DNA of 64,000 bases from Microbulbifer sp. Q7 (GTDB lineage Bacteria > Pseudomonadota > Gammaproteobacteria > Pseudomonadales > Cellvibrionaceae): NCBI RefSeq assembly GCF_001639145.1, contig NZ_LROY01000002.1, positions 1,520,501-1,584,500 of the forward strand. The letters run 5' to 3'. A model generated the notes under the pieces. The model worked only from the letters and a program-made list of their open reading frames with translations. It did no database searches and was not told the DNA's origin. The translations under genes and the position numbers were made by a program. The stretch's first letter is position 1. Every line of letters begins with the position of its first letter. Positions 1-9,337 of the stretch are shown piece after piece.

Positions 1-501
1 TTCGATCCCCAGCGTGGCATTGAGGCAGGCGTCAAGTATCTGAGCTGGATCAGAGACCGCTTTGAGCCGGGAATCAGTTTAGAAGACCGTCTGTGGTTTT
101 CACTGGCCGCCTATAACGCGGGCATTGGCCATCTGTACGATGCCCAAAGGCTCGCACAGGAACTGCAACTCAATCCAGAGGTTTGGTTTGGCAACGTGGA
201 GATTGCGATGCTCAAGCTGTCAGAGCCACGCTACTTCAAGGGGGCGCGTTACGGTTACGTACGCGGCGCAGAGCCGGTCCAGTATGTGCGCAATATCAGT
301 CAGATCTACCGCGCCTACACAGACATCACCCCGGGGGAAATTGCCCTGCAAGCACGCTACCTACCTCCGTATGCGCACGCAACGAGCCCTCGAAACAACG
401 CGCATCCCAAGTACCCGCATACACCTTCGTGGAAAGGCATCCACGCACAACCGCAGCGGGTGCCAGGGTCAATAAATACGAACGCCCCCTGGCGACCTTA
501 A
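1..501 (+). CDS. MltF-like lytic transglycosylase, 3' end only
   Basis: The reading frame is open from base 1 and stops at 499-501; the 5' part lies outside the window. The visible 166 residues are the C-terminal half of an SLT (lysozyme-like) transglycosylase domain, with the AAYNAGIGHLYDAQRLA segment that follows the catalytic region in MltF-type murein lyases. They continue through the AMLKLSEPRYF and GYVRGAEPVQYV segments. The same segments recur almost unchanged in the next gene, so the two are tandem paralogues. After YRAYTDITPGE comes a tail of about 50 residues rich in Pro, Ala and Arg that resembles nothing I know. The product would cleave peptidoglycan from the outer-membrane face. 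The substrate-binding part cannot be judged here. Confidence 0.85.
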   Translation, partial: FDPQRGIEAGVKYLSWIRDRFEPGISLEDRLWFSLAAYNAGIGHLYDAQRLAQELQLNPEVWFGNVEIAMLKLSEPRYFKGARYGYVRGAEPVQYVRNISQIYRAYTDITPGEIALQARYLPPYAHATSPRNNAHPKYPHTPSWKGIHAQPQRVPGSINTNAPWRP

Positions 502-532
502 CATAGAGAATCCCCGGAATTTGGGAGTGACT

Positions 533-2992
533 ATGGAAAAAGGCTACTCGGCTCAGGCACACTCATTGAGCCACCAATGCATTATTCTTTGCGTGACTTG
601 CATCGCACTGTGGTTGAGCGCGTGCGACCGCGCCCGGACCACCTCAGACTCCCCCGTAGCTCCGCAAGCAGCCGAGCAAACAACCAACAAACCAACGAAT
701 TCAACAGAAGGTGACGCGGGGCGCTTTATCGATAAGGGTGACCTGAAAGCCATCCAGGATCGCGGCATGATCCGATTTGTCAGCCTGACCGGAGACAACC
801 AGCCAATACTCCCCCGCGAAGCCATCGTCAACCAGACACACCGGCAAATGGGCGAGGACTTTGCCAAGAGAATCGGTGTCGCCACACGCTGGCTTGTCGC
901 GCAGACCCCTGAACAAGCCTTACAGATGGTGAATGATGGCGAAGCGGATGTGGTGGCAGAAAACATGAGCATCACCCCGGAACGCCAAGCAATCGTGGCG
1001 TTCAGCATCCCAATTATGCAGACTTCCGACCTCCTGATTACCGGCAAAAACGGGCCGGATATCAGCAACATCGAAAACCTTCAGGGGACAGAATTCATCG
1101 TCCTCGCGGGTAGCTCTTACGCAACTCTGGCACACACGTTGGCTGCCGAGCACCCGCAAGCCGGGTTTTCGGTGCGGGAGGTGTACCTGACTCAGGAGCG
1201 AGACACCCTGTTTGATATGGTTGCCGAGTCTGACAATGCCGTTACCATTTTGCACAAGAACCTGGCCGACGAGACTCTCAAATATCGCGACGATCTGAAA
1301 GCAGGTGCAACCGTAGGTTCCCCGGAGAATATCGCGTGGGCCATTCGCAAGGATTCCACTCGACTGCAGAACCGCATCAATAGCTTTCTTACCCGAACAC
1401 TGGTCCACGCCATTCCAGAGCGAACATCCCATTGGTATGCGATAAAAAAGTCCGGCGTCATTCGTTTTGCCACCTATAACGGTCCTACCAGTTATTATCT
1501 GTGGAAGGGCGTTCTGCGTGGCTTTGACTACGAAATGGCAAAGGCGTTTGCGGACAAGCACAAGCTGCAGCTGCAGGTTGTGGTTGTTCCCAACGAGGAA
1601 AGTCTTGTGGACTGGGTAGTGGAAGGTCACGCTGATATCGCCGGCGCCTCCACCACCATCACCCAGGAACGGATTGAGCGCGGGGTAGCCTTCAGCTCGC
1701 CCTTTATCGAAACCACCGAAAAAATCATCAGTAATCGCAAGCTGCCCAAAATTGAAACCCTCGCCGACCTGAAAGGGCGTACCATCACCCTGCGCGCCTA
1801 CTCTTCCTTCATCCAGACCGCGCGCACGCTGCGCGAGCACGGTGTGGATGTCAATGTCCAGGTAGCTCCTGCGCAAATGTCGTTTGAGGAAATCCTGAAC
1901 AAGGTCGCGGAAGGCGAGTTTGAGGCCACCATCGAGGACGGTTACATCGCCGACATTCAGGCGGCTCTGCGTCCGGAGCTTGTGATTGGCCTGCAGGTGA
2001 GTGAGGGACGGCCACAGGGGTGGATGGTGAAACAGGGGCATGACGACCTGCTACGCCAGGTCAACCGCTTTCTCAAACGCTTTAGTCGCAGCGAGCAGTT
2101 CGACAAACTGCTGGAAGCCTATTTCAAGCCCGATAAACACCTGGTACAAAAAATTTCCGCGCGGGTTATCCCGGGCGAGGCGCTGTCGCCTTACGACAAG
2201 CTTGTGCAGGAGTCATCTTTGGAGCACAACTTTGACTGGCGGCTCATCGTGGCACAAATGTGGCAGGAAAGTAATTTCAACCCGAATGCGGTCTCCCCGG
2301 TGGGCGCCCAGGGGTTAATGCAGGTTATGCCGCGCACCGGTGAGGATATGGGTTATCCGCCACCATTATTTGACCCGGAGAAAAACATCAAGGCGGGCAT
2401 GAAATATATGGAGTGGGTGCGCAACCGCTTCAAGGACCCTCTTCCCGTGCGCGAGCAGCTCTGGTTCACACTCGCCTCGTACAATGCCGGGCTCGGCCAC
2501 CTGCTGGATGCCCAGCGCCTGGCGGAAAAGCTCGGCCTGAACCCCAATCGGTGGTTCGATAATGTCGAGGTGGCAATGCTCAAACTTTCGGAACCGCGCT
2601 ATTTCCAGAAGGCGCGCTACGGCTATGTGCGCGGCTCCGAGCCTGTCGCCTACGTACGTAAAATCAGTCGGCTTTACCAGGCCTACACCAATGTCGCCAC
2701 TGGTGATATTACCGCGAAAGCCGCTTCGCCCTGGAATACGGCATTACCGGGCATCATGGCGTCAATACAATCTTGCCGATATGCCGGCCCGACTCCATCA
2801 GTCGATGCGCGTCCGCCACGTCTTGCAGCGCAAAAGTGGCAGCCAACTGCGGACGAATTTTGCCCCCCTCGATCAGTGGCCAAATCTGCGACTCCAGTTC
2901 CCGGGCAATTGCCGCTTTCATCGCCAAAGATTGGGGGCGCAGGGTCGAACCGGTCAGTGTCAGGCGCTTCAGCATCACCGGTAGCATATTGA
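533..2992 (+). CDS. MltF-like lipoprotein transglycosylase with two solute-binding domains
   Basis: An 819-residue protein predicted to bind a small ligand and cleave murein at the outer membrane. The ATG at 533 is preferred over an in-frame TTG at 521 because GGGAG lies about 6 bases before it. Residues 1-31 form a lipoprotein signal with lipobox LSAC (Cys31). Two tandem SBP_bac_3-type domains follow (about 60-295 and 310-545). An SLT domain (about 565-720) carries the catalytic Glu in MWQESNFNPNAVSP and the GLMQVMP motif. E. coli MltF has only one binding domain. The last ~80 residues, from about 740, are read antisense to the 3' end of the neighbouring oxidoreductase gene and look like readthrough rather than a domain. 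Tandem paralogue of the preceding partial gene. Confidence 0.88.
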   Translation: MEKGYSAQAHSLSHQCIILCVTCIALWLSACDRARTTSDSPVAPQAAEQTTNKPTNSTEGDAGRFIDKGDLKAIQDRGMIRFVSLTGDNQPILPREAIVNQTHRQMGEDFAKRIGVATRWLVAQTPEQALQMVNDGEADVVAENMSITPERQAIVAFSIPIMQTSDLLITGKNGPDISNIENLQGTEFIVLAGSSYATLAHTLAAEHPQAGFSVREVYLTQERDTLFDMVAESDNAVTILHKNLADETLKYRDDLKAGATVGSPENIAWAIRKDSTRLQNRINSFLTRTLVHAIPERTSHWYAIKKSGVIRFATYNGPTSYYLWKGVLRGFDYEMAKAFADKHKLQLQVVVVPNEESLVDWVVEGHADIAGASTTITQERIERGVAFSSPFIETTEKIISNRKLPKIETLADLKGRTITLRAYSSFIQTARTLREHGVDVNVQVAPAQMSFEEILNKVAEGEFEATIEDGYIADIQAALRPELVIGLQVSEGRPQGWMVKQGHDDLLRQVNRFLKRFSRSEQFDKLLEAYFKPDKHLVQKISARVIPGEALSPYDKLVQESSLEHNFDWRLIVAQMWQESNFNPNAVSPVGAQGLMQVMPRTGEDMGYPPPLFDPEKNIKAGMKYMEWVRNRFKDPLPVREQLWFTLASYNAGLGHLLDAQRLAEKLGLNPNRWFDNVEVAMLKLSEPRYFQKARYGYVRGSEPVAYVRKISRLYQAYTNVATGDITAKAASPWNTALPGIMASIQSCRYAGPTPSVDARPPRLAAQKWQPTADEFCPPRSVAKSATPVPGQLPLSSPKIGGAGSNRSVSGASASPVAY

Positions 2993-3752
2993 CCTCCACC
3001 TTTGCGCCTGCGAGGAAGGCAATGTTAATGATGCGACCATCGCGGGCGGCGCACTGGATATTCCGATTCACGTAGTCGCCGCCCACCATATCCAGAATGA
3101 CGTCCGCTCCCCTGCCCTCGGTGGCTGCTTGGATTTCCTCTACAAAATCCTGCTCGCGGTAATTGATCGCCCGCTCAGCCCCCAAACGCTCACAGGCCGC
3201 GCACTTCTCAGCACTGCCCGCGGTAGCAAAAACCCGCGCTCCCAGATTCGCAGCGATTTGTATCGCACTGGTGCCAATGCCGGATGAGCCCCCATGTACC
3301 AGCAGAACCTCGCCCGCACGCAGTTCGGCACGCTGTACCAGATTGCTCCACACGGTGAAAAAGGTTTCCGGCAGCGCCGCCGCCTCGGTATCCGTCAGTC
3401 CGGAGGGCACTGGCAAGCATTGCCCCTCGGGGGCCAGTGCATATTCTGCATAGCCACCGCCATTGGTCAGTGCACAGACACGATCTCCGACGTTCCAGCG
3501 CTGTACACCCGGCCCAACCGCAACCACTTCACCGGCCACTTCCAGCCCGAGCACCGGTGAAGCGCCAGCCGGCGGCGGATAGAAACCCGCACGCTGTACG
3601 ATGTCCGGGCGATTGACGCCGGCGGCGGCGATCCGGATCAACACCTCGCCATCTCCGGGCACCGGTATTTCGCCCTCAGCGATGAACAGTGTTTCAGGCC
3701 CGCCGTGTTCCCACAAATCCACATATCGCATGGTTTTCTTTCTGCTATTCAT
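2754..3752 (-). CDS. NAD(P)H-quinone oxidoreductase, PIG3/zinc-free MDR family
   Basis: 332 residues in the length range of TP53I3/PIG3-like quinone oxidoreductases of the medium-chain dehydrogenase superfamily. The N-terminal GroES-like half has GVNRPDIVQRAGFYPPP and LGLEVAGEVVAVG. The NAD(P)-binding half has LLVHGGSSGIGTSAIQIA and GARVFATAGSAEKC. No zinc-ligand cluster is seen, as expected for the family. ATG at 3752 is preferred because GGGAGAG stands just before it; a GTG at 3764 and ATG at 3731 are alternatives. The 3' end overlaps the convergent transglycosylase gene by 239 bases. The electron acceptor is unknown. Confidence 0.88.
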   Translation of the reverse strand: MNSRKKTMRYVDLWEHGGPETLFIAEGEIPVPGDGEVLIRIAAAGVNRPDIVQRAGFYPPPAGASPVLGLEVAGEVVAVGPGVQRWNVGDRVCALTNGGGYAEYALAPEGQCLPVPSGLTDTEAAALPETFFTVWSNLVQRAELRAGEVLLVHGGSSGIGTSAIQIAANLGARVFATAGSAEKCAACERLGAERAINYREQDFVEEIQAATEGRGADVILDMVGGDYVNRNIQCAARDGRIINIAFLAGAKVEVNMLPVMLKRLTLTGSTLRPQSLAMKAAIARELESQIWPLIEGGKIRPQLAATFALQDVADAHRLMESGRHIGKIVLTP

Positions 3753-3802
3753 TCGCTCTCCCACTCCATTTCTGCAGGCAGACTGTAGCTAATTTTTATG
3801 GC

Positions 3803-3829
3803 AAAAAAAAAGCCCGGCAAAGCCGGGCT
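3803..3829 (-). terminator. Rho-independent terminator of the TonB receptor gene
   Basis: AGCCCGGC (3811-3818) and GCCGGGCT (3822-3829) form an 8-bp stem with an AAA loop. On the minus strand the stem is followed by a run of T (the A-run at 3803-3810). It starts 17 bases beyond the stop codon at 3847. Confidence 0.88.
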
Positions 3830-3846
3830 CTTCTACCAAAGGTCGC

Positions 3847-6147
3847 TTACAGATCGTAGGTCAATTCCACGCCCACAACGCGGCCTTTATTCAGCGGTGT
3901 AAAGCTCGCACCCGCACCACCCAAGGTAGGGGGCAACTGGGTATTGTTGCCTTCCGTCACTTCATCCAGCATGTTTTTGCCAAACAGCGCCAGACGATAG
4001 TTGCCGGAATCCGGTACAAAGCCAAAGCTCAGGTCCAGCATATCGGCCTCAGACAGCATACCGAGATTGTTGTCGGTATACGGCGCGGCGTCCCGGTGAT
4101 TGAAGTTAACGCGCGAGGTCAGCACCCCGAGGTTACCCAGCTGCAGGTCATGCACCACACCAACGCCGTAGGTCCAGGGCGCCAGGCGGGGGATATCCAG
4201 ACCGAGGTCTGTCGCATCAACCAGCCCGTCGCCGCTGATGTCCCCACGCACGCTGTCGTAGGCGCCATCCACGTAACCGACATTCGCGGTAAACAGCAGG
4301 TTATCACTGGCAACGACCATCGCCTCAAGCTCCGCGCCCTGAATGGTGGCGTCTGCGGTGTTGCGAATGTACTGCACTACCGAGAAAACCGGGTCCGCCA
4401 GGTTCTCTTCGCGCTGCATATCGTCGATGGTGTTATGGAACAGGGCCATATTGGTGCGTACCCGGCCATCGAACCACTCGGCCTTACCGCCGATCTCAAA
4501 GGTCGTCTGCTCTTCCTGATCGGTTGGGCCCGGCTGGTACAGCAGGCCGGTATTACGCATATTGTAACCACCGCTGCGGAAGCCCTTAGTCCAGTAGCTG
4601 TACAGCTGCGCATCATCGCTCAGGTTCCACTGCAGGCCCACTTTCGGAGTGAAGGCGCTCCAGGATTCACTGTCATTGAAGTCATAGAAGGCGCAACCAC
4701 TCTGGTCACACTGGGTATTGCCGACCACCACCGGGTTGATGGTAGCGACCTGCGCATCCTTGTCTTCCACCGAGTAGCGACCACCCAGAGTCAGCACCCA
4801 GGACTCGTTCAGGTCGATGTCCGCCTGCGCGAACACGCCCATAGCGGTGTGTTCCTGCTCACCACCACCGGTAATATCCAGACCATTCAGCGGCAACAGG
4901 CGGTTTTCATAATAGGACAGATCCTGGCTGAACCAGTAGAGCCCGGTGGTCACGGCGGTGGCACCAAAGCGTCCGGCGTAACGCAGCTCGTTACTGATCT
5001 GGCTCTGGTCAATGCTGGTGGCCGCGTGGAAGGCGGTGATCGGCAAAGAGTCGATATCGGCCAGACCTGTAGCGGCGTACTCGCGCCAGGCCAGAATGTT
5101 GGTGATGGTGCCATCACCGAAGGCGACATCCTGGTTGTACTCGGTAATGACCTGGGACCATTCGTCTTCCTGGAAGCCCTCTTCGTTCTGTGCCACCTGG
5201 AAAGAGTCGTCGCTGTTATCCCAGTCAGACACATCCACACCAAAGAGCGCATATAAAGGGAAGTTCGGCGCGAGCTCTCCGCGGTTCTGCGCCACCGCTC
5301 CTGCGGCATCCATACGGCCGTGCTCCATACGCACCAGCAGCTCGGAGGACTCGCTTAACGCAACGCTGAAACTCGGGCGAATAAACCAGGTATCGGAACC
5401 ACCGGCCTCATCGTTGCCGGTGTAAACATTTTCAAACCAGCCCTGGTCATTGTTGTAGTAGGCGGTAAGGCGGCCGTTGACGCGCTCGGAAATAGCACCG
5501 TTTACCGTTGCAGCGGCAACCGTATCGAGGTTGTCTGTCGTGGATAGCTTGAACTTGCTGGAGAATTCTTCCGTGGGGCGCGCCGTCTTGATCACCACCG
5601 CACCACCGGTCACATTGCGTCCAAACAGGAGCCCCTGGGGACCGCGCAGAACTTCAATGCCCTCGAGGTCGAACATATCGGTGACCACACCGGCGTTCAC
5701 CCCCATATACATACCGTCAACGAATACACCGACGGTGGGGTCAATGGAAGGAATCGAGCTGTTGACGCCCAACCCGCGCACGGTAAAGTTTGCGGTATTT
5801 TTTACGGTGCCGATATCTTCCAGCTGGACGTTCGGCATTTTGAAAGACAGGCTCTGCAGATCGCGTGTCTGCAAGGCTTCCAGCTGATCGCCGGAATAAG
5901 CAGTGGCCGCTACCGGCACCTCCTGCAGTTTTTCAGCGTCCGCGCGTTTCCGAGCGGTTACCTGAACTTCCTCCATCAGTGTACTGATAGAGCCTTCTCC
6001 AGCCGCTGCCTGTGCGCTGCCCACACCGCAGGCCAATGACATGGCCGCAAAGGAACAGGCCGAGGCCAGCACCAGGCTGCTGCGCTTGTTAGTCGCTGTA
6101 TTTGCACGAGGGAGCGTTACGTTAAACGCGTCAGATTGACTTCCCAT
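3847..6147 (-). CDS. TonB-dependent outer-membrane receptor
   Basis: 766 residues with a signal peptide ending near GSAQA, an EEVQVTARKR segment just before the plug as in TonB-box regions, a plug domain (LEGIEVLRGPQGLLFGRN and GGAVVIKT), and a 22-strand-type barrel ending in VVGVELTYDL with the terminal aromatic/hydrophobic signature. The family imports siderophores, cobalamin, carbohydrates or other large nutrients using TonB energy. The style of the N-terminus is common in marine and sphingomonad receptors, but the sequence does not reveal the substrate. ATG at 6147 is chosen because GGAGAG lies 7 bases upstream; an in-frame ATG at 6192 would add 15 residues before the signal peptide. It stands alone, with its own terminator and no adjacent regulator or ABC transporter. 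Confidence 0.9.
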   Translation of the reverse strand: MGSQSDAFNVTLPRANTATNKRSSLVLASACSFAAMSLACGVGSAQAAAGEGSISTLMEEVQVTARKRADAEKLQEVPVAATAYSGDQLEALQTRDLQSLSFKMPNVQLEDIGTVKNTANFTVRGLGVNSSIPSIDPTVGVFVDGMYMGVNAGVVTDMFDLEGIEVLRGPQGLLFGRNVTGGAVVIKTARPTEEFSSKFKLSTTDNLDTVAAATVNGAISERVNGRLTAYYNNDQGWFENVYTGNDEAGGSDTWFIRPSFSVALSESSELLVRMEHGRMDAAGAVAQNRGELAPNFPLYALFGVDVSDWDNSDDSFQVAQNEEGFQEDEWSQVITEYNQDVAFGDGTITNILAWREYAATGLADIDSLPITAFHAATSIDQSQISNELRYAGRFGATAVTTGLYWFSQDLSYYENRLLPLNGLDITGGGEQEHTAMGVFAQADIDLNESWVLTLGGRYSVEDKDAQVATINPVVVGNTQCDQSGCAFYDFNDSESWSAFTPKVGLQWNLSDDAQLYSYWTKGFRSGGYNMRNTGLLYQPGPTDQEEQTTFEIGGKAEWFDGRVRTNMALFHNTIDDMQREENLADPVFSVVQYIRNTADATIQGAELEAMVVASDNLLFTANVGYVDGAYDSVRGDISGDGLVDATDLGLDIPRLAPWTYGVGVVHDLQLGNLGVLTSRVNFNHRDAAPYTDNNLGMLSEADMLDLSFGFVPDSGNYRLALFGKNMLDEVTEGNNTQLPPTLGGAGASFTPLNKGRVVGVELTYDL

Positions 6148-6714
6148 GTTTTTCTCTCCATTGCACCGAGTTATTTTTATGTGTTTCTGCAACAGAACTT
6201 CCGCGGCCGGTCCCGCATATCACCGCTTACTATCGCGACCCGATCCGCAACCGCACTGTCATCTTGCCCACTCTTTGTTCGAGCAGGTCAGGGAAAGACT
6301 ACAAGAGGTTTTTACATTTAAAAAGCGAATTTTTCCCAGTGATTAATTCTATCAATCAACCAGCGTGCGAAACGTAATCACGAAATTCTTACATTGACGC
6401 GATGACCGGAGCGTCACAAAAAAGATCGGCAACGTTTGTTCCCTTATTCCACCCTCGCCCCGACGGTCATGTCGAACCTGCTTGCATTTGCTCCCTTCGG
6501 TAACATGCCCACCGGCGCACGCAATCCGCCAGGTGAATAGCCAGCATTCGCCCAGGGAATAGCCCGGGCACAATTATTCGGCATCAACAAGGCGTGAGGC
6601 ACCAGCGCGGCATCGGCAGGCCCCGAAAATGAAAGAAGAATAAAGGAAGAACTTGAAAATACGGGCAAGCGACACAGGACGCATCGCTTGCTGACGCCGA
6701 TTGTGCAGAAGTGC
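6148..6714. other. Intergenic region between TonB receptor and pdxH
   Basis: This stretch should hold the TonB receptor promoter. I see no convincing Fur box, no complete gene and no repeat apart from a hairpin at 6665-6691 close to the pdxH stop. Short frames read here have no recognisable product or ribosome-binding site. Confidence 0.5.
6665..6691 (-). terminator. Hairpin downstream of pdxH, possible terminator
   Basis: GCAAGCGA (6665-6672) pairs perfectly with TCGCTTGC (6684-6691) around an 11-base loop, 23 bases past the pdxH stop. Only a short T-rich stretch follows on the minus strand, so it would be a weak terminator. Confidence 0.45.
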
Positions 6715-7362
6715 TCAGGGGCTCAAGCGTTCGATTTGCCAGCCCCCGCCTTCCATTGCACGATAGACGAAGCGATCATGCAGCCGGGAAGCACGCCCCT
6801 GCCAGAACTCCACCGCGTGCGGCTCCACCCGGTAGCCACCCCAGAAATCCGGGCGGGGAACATCCTGGCCGTCAAACTTCTGTCGGAAAGATTCGAAGCT
6901 CTCCTCGAGCACCTGCCGGGAGACAATCGCATCACTCTGGTGGGATGCCCAGGCCGCGATCTGGCTGTCTCGCGGGCGGCTGCTGAAGTATTCATCCGCT
7001 TCGGCGTCACTCAACAACTCGGCAACGCCGCGCACAATCACCTGACGATCGAGGAAATGCCAGGGGAACAAAAGCGATACCTTGGGGTTGGCGGCAATGT
7101 CCCAGGCTTTCTGGCTTTTCAGGTTGGTATAAAAAACAAAGCCGCGCTCGTCGAAGCCCTTTAACAGCACAATCCGCTGAGAGGGCTGACCACTGGCATC
7201 GGCGGTACTCAGGCACATGGCACTCGGGTCAGAAAGTTCCGCCTTCACCACTTCGCCTAGCCACGCCTCAAACTGGACCACCGGGCTTTCCGCCAGGTCA
7301 CTGCGCTGGAGCCCGCCCTGCACATACTCTCTTCGCCACTGATCAATTTCCATCGCTGTCAT
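6715..7362 (-). CDS. pdxH: Pyridoxamine 5'-phosphate oxidase
   Basis: 215 residues, the usual PdxH length. It oxidises pyridoxamine or pyridoxine 5'-phosphate to pyridoxal 5'-phosphate using FMN and oxygen, the last step of PLP synthesis and salvage. Seen motifs are PSQRIVLLKGFDERGFVFYTN (FMN and phosphate contacts), SRPRDSQIAAWASHQS, and the C-terminal DFWGGYRVEPHAVEFWQGR through RLHDRFVYR, which is diagnostic. The ATG at 7353 (MEIDQW) is better spaced from AAGGA than the ATG at 7362, so the true protein may be 212 residues. Divergent from the ThDP decarboxylase. PLP is the cofactor of Kbl, TrpB and MetZ encoded elsewhere in the window. Confidence 0.96.
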   Translation of the reverse strand: MTAMEIDQWRREYVQGGLQRSDLAESPVVQFEAWLGEVVKAELSDPSAMCLSTADASGQPSQRIVLLKGFDERGFVFYTNLKSQKAWDIAANPKVSLLFPWHFLDRQVIVRGVAELLSDAEADEYFSSRPRDSQIAAWASHQSDAIVSRQVLEESFESFRQKFDGQDVPRPDFWGGYRVEPHAVEFWQGRASRLHDRFVYRAMEGGGWQIERLSP

Positions 7363-7592
7363 ATCCTTACCGCTGGTTCTTTAAAAAGGTTACCCGCAAG
7401 TTTACGCAGTTGCGTGCCAAATCCCAATTTGCGCAATTTTCCCCGCCGCAGTCCGTGACTACACTCAATTATCCGGCGTTTTCTGCAACGGAAACGCAGA
7501 CTCTGCGGGCACTTGCAGGGCCGTATTGCGCCCGTTAGTCTGCGACGCAATCCTGATAACAATCCATCTTTGAGTGAGCCGGGATATCCCCC

Positions 7593-9242
7593 ATGCAAGC
7601 GACTGACAATCACACAAAATCTCCACAGACCCCACGGGAAACCCAAAGCCCGTCTTGTGCCCAGGTGCTGATGCACCTGCTCCGTCAATACGGCGTTGAT
7701 ACGGTATTCGGTATCCCCGGCGTCCACACCATTGAACTGTACCGGGGACTACCGGGCAGCGGCTTGACCCATATCACTCCGCGCCACGAACAGGGCGCGG
7801 CGTTTATGGCAGACGGCTTCGCGCGTGCCACGGGCAAACCGGGCGTGTGTTTTCTGATCACCGGCCCCGGGGTAACCAACGCCGCTACTGCCATGGCCCA
7901 GGCTTACTCCGATTCCATCCCCATGCTGGTCATCAGCGCGGTGAATCGCCGCGAGGACCAGGGTATGGGACGCGGCCGGCTACACGAACTGCCGCGCCAG
8001 CAAGATGTCAGCCGCGGTTTCTGCATCTGGCAACATACCCTGACCAGCGCCGAACAATTGCCCGAAACCCTCGCCCGCGCATTTCAGCTGATGCGCGGCG
8101 GCCGGCCGGGGCCGGTACACATCGAAATTCCCATTGACCTGTTCCCCGCACCCATGCCGGGGCAGCTCGATGCATACCAGGCCGCACCCGCTCCCAGCCT
8201 TCCGGGCGCCGGAATTGAGGCGGTAGCCACGGCGACCAAGTGGTTAACGGAGGCAAAAAGCCCGGTGATCCTGCTCGGCGGCGGCGCCCAGCACTGCGCC
8301 AAGCCCGCAACCGAGCTGGCAGAAAAACTGGCAGCGCCGGTGTTTGAATCCCTCGCCGCCAAAGGCATCGTAGACGAGCAACATCCTCTGTGTGGCGGCG
8401 CCAACCTGAGCTTTGACTGTGTGCGCGAACGCGTAGAATCGGCGGATGTAGTGCTGGCGATTGCCACGGAACTCTCGGAAACCGACCGCAACCTGATGCG
8501 TGACAATTACCGCTTCAGCGGCAAACTGATCCGGGTCGACATCGACCCGGCGCAACTGGTGTGCAATGCGCAGCCGGATCTCGCAATCTGCGCGGATGCC
8601 GGGGCGACCTTGCAGGCGCTCGCAGCCGGTTTGCCCGACGCGGGCGAATCCCGCCGCCAGACGGCCGCTGCCGAAGTGGAGTCCCTGCGCCACGCCTGTC
8701 GCAGTGAGTGGTGGCCCGGCTCGGAGGGGCGCTTCCCCTGGGTGCTCGCACTGCGCGACGCCCTGCCCAAAGACGGCATTCTGGTAACCGATTCCACACA
8801 GCTGGCCTACAACACCAACCATGCGCTGCCATTGCACCAGCCGCGCAGCCACATCACCTGTACCACCGGCTACGGCACCCTGGGCTTTGCCCTGCCGGCC
8901 GCCATCGGTGCCGCCCTCGCCAGCCCGCGCCCGGTAATCGGGCTGATCGGCGACGGCGGGATCATGTTCACCCTGGGGGAACTGGCGGCGGCGGTAGAGC
9001 AGAAGCTGGCACTGCCCATACTGGTTTGGAACAACAGCGGCTACGGTGAAATTCGCGACTTTATGGATGAAGCCTCCGTTGAGCAGGAGGGGGTGAACTT
9101 GCATGCGCCAGACTTTGTAGCCCTCGCCAAGTCCTTCGGCGCCGAAGGATGCCGTATCGATCGCCCGGAGCAATTGTGCGCCGCCGTCGCTGAAGCATTC
9201 GAGCGCAAGGGACCAACGCTGATCGAAATTACCGCGCCTTGA
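7593..9242 (+). CDS. aruI: ThDP-dependent decarboxylase, probably 5-guanidino-2-oxopentanoate decarboxylase
   Basis: 549 residues in the acetolactate synthase/benzoylformate decarboxylase family. The N-terminal ThDP domain has GIPGVHTIELYRGLPG and the catalytic Glu in PRHEQGAAFMADGFARATG. A central domain carries LLGGGAQHC. The C-terminal cofactor domain has GDGGIMFTLGEL followed about 25 residues later by NNSGYGEI, the Mg/ThDP motif. The GIPGVHTIELYRGL style matches AruI, which decarboxylates 2-ketoarginine in the arginine transaminase pathway. An aldehyde dehydrogenase follows, as the resulting guanidinobutyraldehyde would require. No arginine:pyruvate transaminase (aruH) is present nearby. 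Function by family resemblance; another 2-oxoacid substrate is possible. The ribosome-binding site is weak. Confidence 0.7.
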   Translation: MQATDNHTKSPQTPRETQSPSCAQVLMHLLRQYGVDTVFGIPGVHTIELYRGLPGSGLTHITPRHEQGAAFMADGFARATGKPGVCFLITGPGVTNAATAMAQAYSDSIPMLVISAVNRREDQGMGRGRLHELPRQQDVSRGFCIWQHTLTSAEQLPETLARAFQLMRGGRPGPVHIEIPIDLFPAPMPGQLDAYQAAPAPSLPGAGIEAVATATKWLTEAKSPVILLGGGAQHCAKPATELAEKLAAPVFESLAAKGIVDEQHPLCGGANLSFDCVRERVESADVVLAIATELSETDRNLMRDNYRFSGKLIRVDIDPAQLVCNAQPDLAICADAGATLQALAAGLPDAGESRRQTAAAEVESLRHACRSEWWPGSEGRFPWVLALRDALPKDGILVTDSTQLAYNTNHALPLHQPRSHITCTTGYGTLGFALPAAIGAALASPRPVIGLIGDGGIMFTLGELAAAVEQKLALPILVWNNSGYGEIRDFMDEASVEQEGVNLHAPDFVALAKSFGAEGCRIDRPEQLCAAVAEAFERKGPTLIEITAP

Positions 9243-9298
9243 AAGCGCGGGGCCCCGGGCCCAAATAGAACCGAAGCCCAATTAATTCTTAAACACTG

Positions 9299-9329
9299 GG
9301 CCGATGCGGAAACTGAGACTGCATCGGCC
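9299..9329. other. Stem-loop between decarboxylase and aldehyde dehydrogenase genes
   Basis: GGCCGATGC (9299-9307) and GCATCGGCC (9321-9329) are perfect inverted repeats with a 13-base loop. No T-run follows, so it may be an mRNA-stabilising hairpin or partial attenuator rather than a terminator. Confidence 0.55.
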
Positions 9330-9337
9330 TCACCTGT

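Noticed and set aside
920..2041. 373-codon minus-strand frame opposite the transglycosylase
   Set aside because: Composition follows from the codon bias of the real gene on the other strand; no family features.
7420..7445. TTGCGCAA palindrome in the pdxH / decarboxylase divergent region as an operator
   Set aside because: Eight bases is too short to distinguish from chance and no second site was seen.
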